Source: a bacterium (GTDB lineage: Bacteria; UBA8248). From it: a stretch of 64,000 nucleotides of DNA. Below the pieces are notes generated by a model. The model did no database searches and had not been told where the DNA came from. It saw nothing but the letters and a program-made list of their open reading frames with translations. Of this stretch, positions 9,301-18,077 are shown piece after piece (the first letter of the stretch is position 1; each line of letters opens with the position of its first letter). The stretch is from NCBI GenBank assembly GCA_022825065.1, contig JAJDYR010000004.1:1-64000 (forward strand). The letters run 5' to 3'. Both the position numbers and the translations under genes were made by a program.

Positions 9301-12300
9301 CTTGAGCGTGGATAAGCAGGTCTTCGAAAAACGGGGGAATGCTATCCAGGGTCTTCTCGAATACAGACCAATCCCTCGCCAGAACCATGGAATTCGCGGC
9401 GTCCTCGCGGACCAGCCGGTCGAATGCCCTGAGCCCCTGCTGCGGTGTCATCCAGCCGACTCCCGTCACCGCGATACTTTTGGAGATTCTCTCCCGCTGC
9501 TCCTCGGCTTCGCCAATCTCCGACCACGCGCCCCATGCGATGGACTGGCCCGGGAGCCCCAGCGCCCGGCGGTGGGCGGCGAGTTGATCCAGGAACGCAT
9601 TCGCCGCCGCGTGGTTCGACTGGCCCGGATTGCCCAGCACGCCTGCCACGCTCGAGAAGAGGACGAACATGTCCAGATCGCGATCAAGCGTCGCGCGGTG
9701 CAGGTGCCACGCGCCCAGCACCTTCGGCCAAAGCACCTGTTCGAACCGCTCCCAGCTCTGGTTCCCGAGCGCGCCGTCCGAAAGCACCCCCACGCTGTGG
9801 ATCACGCCGCCCAAAGGCGGCAAATCCGCATCCATCCGCGCCAGCATCTCGTCTACCGCGTCCGGGTCCGTCACGTCCGCGAGTTCCACCCGCACCGTGA
9901 ACCCGCGTCTGCGCAGCGATTCGATTGCCTCCTCGACCTCCGTATCCGGGGGCCGCCGCCCGTTCAGCACAATCGTCCCGGCGCCGCGCTCCGCGAGCCA
10001 GTCGGCCACGGCGCAGCCGATGCCGCCCAGACCGCCGGTCACGAGGTAGGTCCTGTCTTCGCGCAAGCGGCCCCTGGCGAGCGGCGAATTCGCAAAGATG
10101 ATCTTCCCGATGTGCCGGCCGTCGCGCATATACTCGACGGCCTGCCTCGCCTCACTCAGCGGCCACCTGGTGTGAATGAGCGGCGTCAGTTCTCCCGCCG
10201 CCAGCCGCTCCATGACGTCCTTCAGCAAAGCGCCCGGCCGCTCCGGTTCATCCTCCTTCATGGCGTCGAGCTTCACGATGTAATAGGCAACGTCCGGCCG
10301 TACGGCCGCCATCTCCTCCTCGCTCAAAATGTCCCGCGCCGCCAGTTCCACGAACCGGCCGCCCTGCGCCAGGCACGACAGGCTCGCGTCGATGAAGCCC
10401 TCCGCCGTGAGGCTGTTCAGGATCAGGTCGACGCCTTCGCCGCCCGTGGCCTCGAGGATCTCCTCACCGAATTTCGTCTGGCGGCTGTCGAACACGTGCT
10501 CCACGCCCAGCGAGCGGAGATAGGCCTGTTTCGGCGCGCTCGCCGTCGCGAACACCTCCGCTCCCGCCGCCTGCGCCAGTTGGATGGCCGCCAGGCCCAC
10601 GCCGCCCGCGCCCGCGTGGATCAGCACCCGGTCACCGGCTTTCAACCCCGCGAGTTCATAGGACAGCGCCGCGGACAGGAACACCGTCGGCATCGTGGCG
10701 AGCGCCGTGGCCGACAATTCCGCCGGAGCGGGCGCCACCAACTCCTCATGCGTCACGGATTCCGGTCCGAACATGCCGCGCGCGCCGCGCTTCACGCCGA
10801 CCACGCGGTCGCCCACCGAAACGCTCGATACCCCGGAGCCCACCTCGAGGATATGGCCGCACATCTCCGTGCCCAGGAATTTTTCGTCAATCAGGCCAAG
10901 CGCCGCGAACACGTCCCAGAAGTTGAGCCCGGCAGCCTCTATGCCCAAGCGGACTTCTCTCGGTTCCAGCGGCGGCGACGGCGCCTGCAGCCCACTGAGC
11001 GCGCCGTCTTCGTCGACGCCCAGCAGCCAGTCCGGCTCTTCGGGCAAGGTCAGCCGCTCCACCCCCTCGCCGGCCCGGACCAGACGGGCGACGCGACGCC
11101 TGTCGCCACGGTGGACGATTTGGTTTTCCGCGTCGGGGTAAAGCAGTTCATTGGCGAGGTCTGCGGGCGGCGCCGTAGGTTCGGGATCCAGATCGATCAT
11201 TTTCGGCTGCATCCGGGAAGCCTCCCGGGACATTGCTTTTCCGAAACCCCACAACGTCGCGCCCGCGAGCTCTCCGCCGCGTTCGCGCTCCAGCACCTGC
11301 GCGCCCCGCGTGAGGAACCAGAAACCCTTCCCGGGCGCCGCGTCCGTGTCCAGGAGCCCCTGCGCCAGCGCCAGCGCGCTTGCTCCCACCCGCTTCACGT
11401 CCTCCGCCATCTCCCCGGTCGTCGCATCGGGTCCGCGGCCGTCGAGCGCAGCGAAATGCGCGACGCCGCTGAGCGGCGCATCTCCTGGCAGGCCTTCGAG
11501 CAGCGCTCCCCAGGATTCGCGGCTATCCATCTCAAGAGTCGTATGGATGACTCCGGGTATTTCGTCCGGAGTGCTCCCGTCCGTCGAACCCGCTTCGCTA
11601 GCCAGAACGACCGTCTGGTTGCGCGCGGCCAACTCCGAGGCCAATTCCTCTGCCGTACCGCCTCGGTCCGCCGCCAGAACCCAGACGCCGGGACGCTCGG
11701 TCACCTCCTCGGTCTGTTGCCCCAGAATCACGCCCCTGTCCGGCATCTCTGCGGAGCCGGGCCCGCCAACTCCCAGAATCTCCACGCCCTCGAAGCCCGC
11801 GGCATCGAGGGATCCCCGCCATACGTCCGGCCCCGCCAGGGCGTAGGTGGGGCGGCACTCGTCCGAGAACCGCCACCAGCCGTCCAGTTGCCCGAAAGTC
11901 ATATCCAGCCAGTCCTGGCCAGAAAGGTTCTCGAGCGCCACGAGATGTCCCGACGGCGCGAGAAGGCTCCGGCAGTGCGTGAGCGTTTCCTCCAGGTAGC
12001 GCGTGGCGTGCAGCACGTTCGAGGCAATCACCAGATCATAGCCGTGGGAGTCGAAGCCCTGCTCCAACGGGTCTTTTTCGATATCCAGCACACGGTACTC
12101 GATACACCCGCCACCGTCCCCGAACAACCCCTCCGCCTGCGCGAAGAAGCCCGCCGAGATGTCCGTGTAGGTGTAGTCGAAACGCCCTTCTGGAAGCTCG
12201 GGCAGGACGGATTCGGTCGCCGACCCCGTGCCCGCCCCGACCTCGATGACCCGCAAGCGCCGTCCTTCGGGCAAACCGGCCACGAGCGTCCTTATGGCGT

Positions 12301-15300
12301 CTCCCAGCATCTTGTTCGCCGCCCGCCACAACGGCGCCTTGAAGTAGAGGTCCGCGGCGCTCGGTTCTCCGCTGCCGAACAGGAGCGAGAGCGGATCCTC
12401 CTCGCCGCGCAGCACTTCCGCCAGCGCGCCCGCGCTCCTGCGGAACAGCCCGATCTCGTTGGAAGCGTAAGCGTAACGCTCGATTACTTGCGCCGCGAAC
12501 TGCTCGGGATCCGCCGGTATTCCCTCCGGCAAGGGTTCACCTTTCCCCACGGCGACGAGGAAACCTTCGCCCTCCGCCTGAAGAACGCCCGACTTCGCCA
12601 GTATCTCCAGCATCCGGCGGAACAGTTGGCCGTGTTCCTCCCGGACCCCCAGGCGCTCCCGCAAATCTTCCGAATCCACGGCCTCGCCCGCCTTCCGCTC
12701 CCATCCGAGCTTCTCCAGGGCCGCGAGCGCAAAATGCCGCGCCATGCGCGAGAGGTCCGCCATCAAGGCGGGCCGCACCCCGGCATCGACTCCTTCCGCC
12801 GCCAGGTAGTCGGAAAACAGTCCCCAACTCTCTGCGACCTCCCCCGGACCCGGGAGGAAATCCGCGGGCTGGATTCCCTGCGGGAGGGCGCTCTCGCGCC
12901 AGACGACCTCGTAGAGAAGATCGTCCAGCCCTTCCAGCGCCGAGAGCAGCGCCGCCCGCGTCGCGCGCTTCACCATGAACCCGCTCAACTCGCCGATCAG
13001 CGCCCCGTTCTCATCGTAGAGGCGGAAATCGCCCACGAAGACCTCCTGCGATCCGCCCGTTTCGGGGTCGGTTTCCTGACTGCTCGGGGTCTCCCGCATG
13101 CGCACGTGGCAGAGAAGCCGATTCGGCAGCCTCTCCGCCAGCCACAGCCGCTCCCAGCCGAACGGCAGGTAGGTGATTCCGTCCTCGGCTCCGCCCGGAT
13201 TGCGCGCCGCTCCCATCACCTGAAAGCAGCCGTCGAGAAGGAGGGGGTGCACGTCGAGACCGTTTTCGCCCGAAGACTCAGGCCAGCACACCTCGCCCAG
13301 CGCCTCGCCCGCCCGGGACCAGACCGACCCCAGCGTGCGGAGCGATGGGCCGAGATCGATCCCCACATTCGCCTTGGCGCGGTAATACGCCGGCACGTCC
13401 TCGGGCGAAAGGGCGGCCTTCAGGCCTTCCAAATCCACCTGCTCCGGTGCTTGCCGTCCGCCCGCTTCCGAGGGCGCTCGGCACTCCGCGTGCAGCGTCC
13501 AACCCTCCTCGGCCTCTCCTTTGCTGAATATCCGGACGAGGCGCGAGGGTTCCTCCCCCGGCGCCTCGAGCAGAACCTGTACTTCCCGGCCCTCACCACC
13601 GTTCTCTGAACTTTCTTCCCCGAAGATCAGCGCGTTGTGCAGTTGCACCTCCTCGATGAGCATCGCTCCGCCTCCCTCGGCGGTGGATGCCGATATCGCC
13701 ATCGCCCCGTAGAGCGCGCCCGGCGCAATGACCCGGCCGAACACCCGGTGGTCGTTCAGCCACGCCGGATCAGATGGGAAAACTTCGGTCTCGAAGGTGA
13801 TTTCGCCGCTGGCGGACTCATGTCTCTCGCCCAGCAGCGGGTGCCCTGCGCTTTGCCGGCGCCGTTTCGGCCCCTCGACCCAGAACCGTTCGCGCTGGAA
13901 CGGATAGCCCGGCAGCGAGATGCGCCGCCTGCTCTCTCCGGCGAACAACCCCTCGAAGGAGAGGTCGACTCCGGCCTCATAGGCCCCGGCCACCGCGCCC
14001 ATGAAACCCGTCTCGAGCTCGTCCGCCGACGCACCTTCGTCCTGCGAGGGCCTTTGCAGGCTCGCCAACACGCGAGGAGCCTCGACGTCCACACCTGCGG
14101 CATCCGCACCCTCATCCGGCCCCGGCCAGGCGAAAGACAGCATCGGGCCCAGCACCGCGTGCGGACCGACTTCCACCACCAGGTCGACGCCCAGATTCGC
14201 CAGCGTCCGGACGCCGAGGTCGAAGGCCACCGCCTCGCGGGCGTGGCGGCGCCAGTACGCCCCGCCGAGTATCTCGTCCGGCTCCACGACCCGGCCCGTC
14301 ACGTTGCTCACCAGCGTGGTGCGCGAGGCCGTTGATATCTCGAATCCGCCGAAAAGGCTTTCCAGCGTATCCAGAGCCGGCTCCACCAGGGGGCTGTGGA
14401 ACGCCTGGCTCGTGTGGATCGGCCTCACCCGGACTTCTTCGGCCTCGAAGCGCCCCGAGACCGCCTCGACTGCGGAGACCTGACCGCTCAACACCTGGTG
14501 CGCCCCGTTCCTCGCCGCAATCGCAACCCTCTCGCTCCCGGCCGACTCGTTGTACGCACGCACCGCCTCCTCGACTATCGGGAAGGGAGCGAACACCGCC
14601 GCCATCGTCCCGGCTTCCGGGACCGACGCCAGTATTTCGCTCCGCCCCATGACGGCCCGCATCCCGTCTTCGAGTCCGAACACGCCCGCCGTATGCGCCG
14701 CCCCGAACTCACCGACGCTGTGCCCCACCACCACGTCCGGGTGAACTCCCAGGCTCGCCCAGAGCGCCGTGACCGCGCACTCGAGCGCGTAGATGGCCGG
14801 CTGCGCCCAGACCGTGTCGTAGAGATCTCCCTCGCCTTGAGCGAACATCACGTCCAGAAGCGAGGCGCCCCGTGTTGCGCGAGCGACTTCCTCACAACGA
14901 TCGAGAACCGCCCGCGCCACAGGTTCGCTCTCGTACAGGTCCCGCCCCATGCCGACCCACTGGCTGCCTTGGCCGGTGAAGAGGAACGCCACCCTGGTCG
15001 CCGTCCCTGGTTCCGGCGGATCAACTCCTTCGGCCAGGGCGTTCAACCGCTCGCGCAGCCGCGCGGCGTCGTCGAAGATAAGCCCCGCGCGGTGCGTGAA
15101 ATGGCTCCGCCCGACAGCAGCCGTCCACGCCATATCCGAAAGCAGCGGCTCCGAGGCGGCGCTTTGGGAAGCGAACTCTTCGCCGCGCTCGTCGAGCCAG
15201 GAGAGATACCGCCCCGCCAACTCGCGAAGCGCGCCCTCGGACTTGCCCGACAGCGGCAGGAGCCTTGTTTCGCGGGCTCCGGGCCCGTCTTCCGCCGGCG

Positions 15301-16948
15301 GCGTGTCCGCCAACGCTTCGGGCAGGGAAACGGTGATCGGCAGTGCGGAACCCGCGGGTTCAACCATGGAGCCGACGGTGGAATCCCCCTCCGATTCTTC
15401 GTATCTCTCAACGATGACGTGGGCGTTCGTGCCCGACCATCCGAACCCGCTGACGCCCGCCCTCGGGGGATGATCGGGATGGCGCGGCCACTCCGTCGCC
15501 TCCGCCGCCACCTGCAGGGACATCCGCTCCCAGTCCACCGCCGGAGTGGGTTCCCGGAAGTGCAGGTGTTTGGGAACCACCCCCTGCTTCAGGGCCAGCG
15601 TCGCCTTGATCAGGCCGGCGACTCCGGCCGACGATTCGAGGTGTCCGATGTTGGTTTTCACCGAGCCGATCAGGAGCGGGCGGTCCGCATCGCGACCCTT
15701 GCCGTAAGCCGCAGCCGCCGCTTCCAGCTCGATCGGGTCGCCCACCTCCGTTCCCGTCCCGTGCGCTTCGAGATAATCGACTTCATGGGGCCTGATTCCG
15801 GCTTGCGCCAGCGCCGCCGCGATCACCCGCTCCTGCGCCGGGCCGCTCGGCACCGTCAGCCCCGGACTCGCGCCGTCCTGGTTGATGGCCGACCCGCGAA
15901 TCACGCCCCAGATGCGGTCGCCGTCCGCCTCCGCCTCGGCGAGCCGCTTGAGCACCACGATTCCGCAGCCCTCGCCCCGCACGTACCCGTTCGCGGCGGC
16001 GTCGAAGGTCGCGCACCGCCCGTCGGGCGAGAGCATCCCGGCGTTGCCGCGCAACTCCAGCAGGCGGCCCGAGAGGATCGTGTGGACACCTCCCGCCAGG
16101 GCGAGGTCCGCCTCTTGTCGCTGCAGGCCGGCCACCGCCTGATGCACCGCGACCAGCGACGAGGAGCAGGCGGTGTCCAGCGCGATCGCCGGCCCCTCCA
16201 GACCCAGCGCGAAGGAAACCCGCCCCACGGCCGTGTTGAAGGAAGTGCCGCTCACCGTATACAGGCTCGTGGCGGGTTCCGCGGTATCGCTCACGTCCAT
16301 GATCAGGCTGCGGTATTCGTTGTTGCTGACTCCCCCGTACACGCCGGTGCGGCTGCCCCTGAGCCTTTCCGGGTCCATCCCCGCATCTTCGAGCGCGCGC
16401 CAGCTCGTCTCCAGCATGAGGCGCTGCTGGGGGTCGAGGAGTTGCGCCTCGACCGGCGATATGCGGAAGAACGCGGCGTCGAAACGGTCGATCTCGTCGA
16501 GATAGGCGCCGAAGCGGCAGGCCCGGCTCTGTACCTCGGCATCGGGGAAAAGCACGCCCACGCGCCCCACGCCCGAACCCGGAACGCCCTCGGTCACCGC
16601 GTTCTCGCCGGCCTCGAGCAGACGCCAGAAGGCCGGAATGCCGACGGCGTTGGGGAAGCGGCACGCCATGCCCACGATCGCGATGGGCTCTGCGGGCCGG
16701 GTAGTCACCGGCGCCCCGTTTTCGGTTTTTTCGGAAGGATCGAATTTCCCGTCTGAATGCTTCAAATTCTCCTCCAGGTTCGGATTTCCTCGCGTAACAC
16801 TTCTCCTTGCCGCCATGACGTCTTCCGGAACAAGCCCATCATAAAGGGCGCTACAGGAGGACTCAACAACTTTTTTTGGGGCGATGACTCCTCGACCGGA
16901 TACGCCCTGCGGGGACGCCCGAGATTCGTTGACGAATCTATCCCGCAC
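6371..16948 (-). CDS. Type I polyketide synthase, KS-AT-DH-MT-ER-KR-ACP-KS-AT(degenerate)
   Basis: The 3525-residue megasynthase builds a reduced, C-methylated polyketide. Domains by residue: KS1 86-515 (Cys261 in DTACSSS, His396 in EAHGTGT, His436 in NIGHLE); AT1 about 650-1020 (Ser744 in GHSVG, QAFHS motif suggesting malonyl-CoA); DH 1035-1330 (His1067 in HxxxGxxxxP, Asp1239); MT about 1400-1720 (VIEVGAGTGSAT at 1567); ER about 1990-2290 (HAGAGGVGLA at 2111); KR about 2300-2480 (VTGGLGGIG; the usual Tyr is His2446 in GQSNHAAAN); ACP (Ser2609 in GMDSL); KS2 2679-3095 (Cys2842, His2977, His3017); AT2 3230-3500. AT2 reads GAGSG where AT1 has GHSVG and lacks the subdomain containing the catalytic His. 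No ACP or thioesterase follows. The annotated start is GTG at 16948 without a clear ribosome site; ATG at 16816, with GGAAG just upstream, is a good alternative, as KS1 begins only near residue 86. Confidence 0.96.
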   Translation of the reverse strand: MRDRFVNESRASPQGVSGRGVIAPKKVVESSCSALYDGLVPEDVMAARRSVTRGNPNLEENLKHSDGKFDPSEKTENGAPVTTRPAEPIAIVGMACRFPNAVGIPAFWRLLEAGENAVTEGVPGSGVGRVGVLFPDAEVQSRACRFGAYLDEIDRFDAAFFRISPVEAQLLDPQQRLMLETSWRALEDAGMDPERLRGSRTGVYGGVSNNEYRSLIMDVSDTAEPATSLYTVSGTSFNTAVGRVSFALGLEGPAIALDTACSSSLVAVHQAVAGLQRQEADLALAGGVHTILSGRLLELRGNAGMLSPDGRCATFDAAANGYVRGEGCGIVVLKRLAEAEADGDRIWGVIRGSAINQDGASPGLTVPSGPAQERVIAAALAQAGIRPHEVDYLEAHGTGTEVGDPIELEAAAAAYGKGRDADRPLLIGSVKTNIGHLESSAGVAGLIKATLALKQGVVPKHLHFREPTPAVDWERMSLQVAAEATEWPRHPDHPPRAGVSGFGWSGTNAHVIVERYEESEGDSTVGSMVEPAGSALPITVSLPEALADTPPAEDGPGARETRLLPLSGKSEGALRELAGRYLSWLDERGEEFASQSAASEPLLSDMAWTAAVGRSHFTHRAGLIFDDAARLRERLNALAEGVDPPEPGTATRVAFLFTGQGSQWVGMGRDLYESEPVARAVLDRCEEVARATRGASLLDVMFAQGEGDLYDTVWAQPAIYALECAVTALWASLGVHPDVVVGHSVGEFGAAHTAGVFGLEDGMRAVMGRSEILASVPEAGTMAAVFAPFPIVEEAVRAYNESAGSERVAIAARNGAHQVLSGQVSAVEAVSGRFEAEEVRVRPIHTSQAFHSPLVEPALDTLESLFGGFEISTASRTTLVSNVTGRVVEPDEILGGAYWRRHAREAVAFDLGVRTLANLGVDLVVEVGPHAVLGPMLSFAWPGPDEGADAAGVDVEAPRVLASLQRPSQDEGASADELETGFMGAVAGAYEAGVDLSFEGLFAGESRRRISLPGYPFQRERFWVEGPKRRRQSAGHPLLGERHESASGEITFETEVFPSDPAWLNDHRVFGRVIAPGALYGAMAISASTAEGGGAMLIEEVQLHNALIFGEESSENGGEGREVQVLLEAPGEEPSRLVRIFSKGEAEEGWTLHAECRAPSEAGGRQAPEQVDLEGLKAALSPEDVPAYYRAKANVGIDLGPSLRTLGSVWSRAGEALGEVCWPESSGENGLDVHPLLLDGCFQVMGAARNPGGAEDGITYLPFGWERLWLAERLPNRLLCHVRMRETPSSQETDPETGGSQEVFVGDFRLYDENGALIGELSGFMVKRATRAALLSALEGLDDLLYEVVWRESALPQGIQPADFLPGPGEVAESWGLFSDYLAAEGVDAGVRPALMADLSRMARHFALAALEKLGWERKAGEAVDSEDLRERLGVREEHGQLFRRMLEILAKSGVLQAEGEGFLVAVGKGEPLPEGIPADPEQFAAQVIERYAYASNEIGLFRRSAGALAEVLRGEEDPLSLLFGSGEPSAADLYFKAPLWRAANKMLGDAIRTLVAGLPEGRRLRVIEVGAGTGSATESVLPELPEGRFDYTYTDISAGFFAQAEGLFGDGGGCIEYRVLDIEKDPLEQGFDSHGYDLVIASNVLHATRYLEETLTHCRSLLAPSGHLVALENLSGQDWLDMTFGQLDGWWRFSDECRPTYALAGPDVWRGSLDAAGFEGVEILGVGGPGSAEMPDRGVILGQQTEEVTERPGVWVLAADRGGTAEELASELAARNQTVVLASEAGSTDGSTPDEIPGVIHTTLEMDSRESWGALLEGLPGDAPLSGVAHFAALDGRGPDATTGEMAEDVKRVGASALALAQGLLDTDAAPGKGFWFLTRGAQVLERERGGELAGATLWGFGKAMSREASRMQPKMIDLDPEPTAPPADLANELLYPDAENQIVHRGDRRRVARLVRAGEGVERLTLPEEPDWLLGVDEDGALSGLQAPSPPLEPREVRLGIEAAGLNFWDVFAALGLIDEKFLGTEMCGHILEVGSGVSSVSVGDRVVGVKRGARGMFGPESVTHEELVAPAPAELSATALATMPTVFLSAALSYELAGLKAGDRVLIHAGAGGVGLAAIQLAQAAGAEVFATASAPKQAYLRSLGVEHVFDSRQTKFGEEILEATGGEGVDLILNSLTAEGFIDASLSCLAQGGRFVELAARDILSEEEMAAVRPDVAYYIVKLDAMKEDEPERPGALLKDVMERLAAGELTPLIHTRWPLSEARQAVEYMRDGRHIGKIIFANSPLARGRLREDRTYLVTGGLGGIGCAVADWLAERGAGTIVLNGRRPPDTEVEEAIESLRRRGFTVRVELADVTDPDAVDEMLARMDADLPPLGGVIHSVGVLSDGALGNQSWERFEQVLWPKVLGAWHLHRATLDRDLDMFVLFSSVAGVLGNPGQSNHAAANAFLDQLAAHRRALGLPGQSIAWGAWSEIGEAEEQRERISKSIAVTGVGWMTPQQGLRAFDRLVREDAANSMVLARDWSVFEKTLDSIPPFFEDLLIHAQDAEADSPSLADDLIARLAETPAAERESLLVSFLQQELQAVLRLPGAPEPTVGFFDLGMDSLMAVELRNRLNRAFTDAYTAPNTVVFDYPDIAVLARHLAGELGDLDPAPATQEQPEPERRPVARREEEQIAVVGMACRFPGAPDISAFWRLLEAGVDAVTDGRRDSGPWSGVAGDPAAEKDFYRQGGFIEGIDQFDAKFFGIRPIEARLMDPRQRLLLETSWQALEDAGMDPAPLKGTRTGAYVGLGVSEYRDLVVAGGLDDSHIGNAPSVAIGRIAFAFGLMGPAVPLDMTCASSLVAVHQAAAALREGEVDLALAGGVHAVLSPPVSKFMAEFGMLSPSGRCRTFDADADGYVRGEGCGMVVMKRLSDAEADGDRIWGLVQGSAVNQNGASAALTVPNGTAQEQVLEDALSRSDFPPSEVDYLEVHATGSQLGDPIEVRASAAVYGRGRAPDRPLLLGTVKTNIGHLESAAGIAGLIKVLLAMKHGMIPKHLHFDNPNPHMDWDALPVRVTSEATAWPLVSDRPRRAGVSAFALSGTNAHVLVEGYGAPEEESAADAGPGSPAGSAQPVSITLPESIPESPSADGMRPRRTRMLPLSGKSDDALRESARRYLSWLDECAGELSSEGAAAEPLLSDMAWTAAVGRSHFAHRAGVVFEDAASLREGLRAIEESDGLPKPQAAARVAFAYAGESGHGVGMGEELYESEPVARAVLDRCDEVIRVERGASLLDVMFGRSGDLDDPAWSQPAVFALGCALTTLWASVGIRPNVVFGAGSGEVAAAHAAGVFALEEGLRFAARRGALMGAIPGDEGVEAALDDIETALEGVVTALPSLTLVNQVTGRALNSGETMDGAYWRRQAREPAAFDGCVKTIAESGVEVVVEIGPDAAFVPQVLSVWPDLSGDAGASGNGAAPPVALSSLNRASESGSGFVEAVARAYEAGLALDFAGLFAGEERRRISLPGYPFQRRRFWFEAL

Positions 16949-17336
16949 CGAGACGCGAGGTTTCAGGCGGTTTGTTCATTAGCACAGCGCCAGTCTATGC
17001 AGTGGGCGTCTCAAGCGCCGGGCCTCCGGCGTCAGCGAGAGCGACGCCGCTGTACCCCACCTCGAGCCCGCCGGGATGGCGGATGATCTCGATTCATTCC
17101 GCCGCCAAAATGCTGCCTGCCACAGCGCCCGGGGTTCCCCGCGGGCGAATCCATAAGGGCCGGAAGTTTTCTTTGACAATTCAGCCCTTCAAACCTATTT
17201 TTACTATATAGGCGTGGGTCAAGCGCATCGCCGGACGCATGAGATTCGGCCCCCATCCGGGGGATAAGAGAAAGGAGATCAAGCAAGGTTCGTCCCGCCA
17301 ACACAGGAACAGAGACTGTTCGAGAGGAGAGCACTC
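16949..17336. other. Divergent intergenic region between PKS and cytochrome operon
   Basis: No gene is supported here. The segment separates the PKS (leftward) and the molybdoenzyme operon (rightward) and contains the sigma-70-like promoter described separately. Its 3' part is the likely leader of the cytochrome gene, ending in GAGGAGAGCACTC before the ATG. Confidence 0.6.
17173..17201 (+). promoter_or_regulatory. Sigma-70-like promoter of the molybdoenzyme operon
   Basis: A perfect -35 TTGACA (17173-17178) is followed after 17 bases by TATTTT (17196-17201), a 4/6 match to the -10 consensus. It lies about 135 bases ahead of the cytochrome c start and points into that operon. A second -10-like TACTAT lies just downstream. 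No FNR or NarL site is obvious by eye. Confidence 0.5.
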
Positions 17337-18077
17337 ATGAAACAGTGGCATTCATTCCCGGTTCTCGTCGGTTTTCTCTTCTCTTTCGTGCTGATAGCCA
17401 CGTTTCTTCTTCCCACCGGAACGGCCGCCTTCGATCGCGATTCCAAATGGGATTCCGTCTATTCGAAGGGCAGCCGGCTCTACCTGACACACTGCGCGGC
17501 CTGCCACGGGAAAAACGGCCAAGGAGGCGTGGGTCTCCCCCTGAACCTGCAAAGCTTCCTGTCCGTCGCCCCCGAAGGGTACATCCGCCGCTCCATCTTC
17601 TACGGGCGGCTGCCGCGTCAGATGATCCCGTACGGGACTTTCCTGAAAAAAGAAGACATCGAAGCCATCGCGACCTATGTGCGGAGCTGGCAGCTGCGCG
17701 ACTACGTCGGGATCGATCAAAACCGGGTGGCGGGCTCCGTATCCCGCGGAAAGGAGTTCTTCGACGGGATGTGCTCCGGCTGCCACGGGCGCGACGGCCT
17801 CGGCGGCCCCCAGGTGGGCGGAGGGCACGTGACGAACGCCATGGCGGGCTACGCCGGACCCGCCCTGAACAACCAGGGTTTCCTGAAATCCGCCACCGAC
17901 GGCTACATCAAGGCGACGATGATGCAGGGCCGTGTCGGTACGCCGATGGGCGCCTACCTCAAGGGCAAGCAGGGCATGGTGGAGCTGACCGAGGAGGAGA
18001 TTAACGACATCGTCGCCTACATCCGCACCTGGGAAAAACGCGATTCGGGACCCGTAGACCCCTGGAGGGACAAGTGA
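17337..18077 (+). CDS. Dihaem cytochrome c, exported
   Basis: The 246-residue protein carries a signal peptide (hydrophobic residues 8-30, ending in GTAAFD) and two c-type haem sites: CAACH at 53-57 and CSGCH at 146-150. Possible axial methionines lie in PRQMIPYG and GTPMGAYL, so it has two tandem class I cytochrome domains. It should act in the periplasm as an electron carrier. The ATG follows GAGGAG with 7-base spacing. Its stop TGA overlaps the ATG of the downstream molybdoenzyme by one base (TGATG), so the two are translationally coupled. By position it could replace NapB as electron donor to the molybdoenzyme; this is inference, since it has no NapB-like sequence. Confidence 0.92.
   Translation: MKQWHSFPVLVGFLFSFVLIATFLLPTGTAAFDRDSKWDSVYSKGSRLYLTHCAACHGKNGQGGVGLPLNLQSFLSVAPEGYIRRSIFYGRLPRQMIPYGTFLKKEDIEAIATYVRSWQLRDYVGIDQNRVAGSVSRGKEFFDGMCSGCHGRDGLGGPQVGGGHVTNAMAGYAGPALNNQGFLKSATDGYIKATMMQGRVGTPMGAYLKGKQGMVELTEEEINDIVAYIRTWEKRDSGPVDPWRDK

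Noticed and set aside
7676..16756. Very long open frames on the plus strand opposite the PKS (about 1977 and 786 codons)
   Set aside because: They are antisense to a gene with perfect domain motifs throughout, are rich in Arg/Pro/Ala, show no recognisable domains and are a known consequence of high GC third positions.
6371..16948. PKS as a PUFA synthase or enediyne synthase
   Set aside because: There are no tandem ACPs and the order KS-AT-DH-MT-ER-KR-ACP is typical of a highly reducing modular or iterative PKS.
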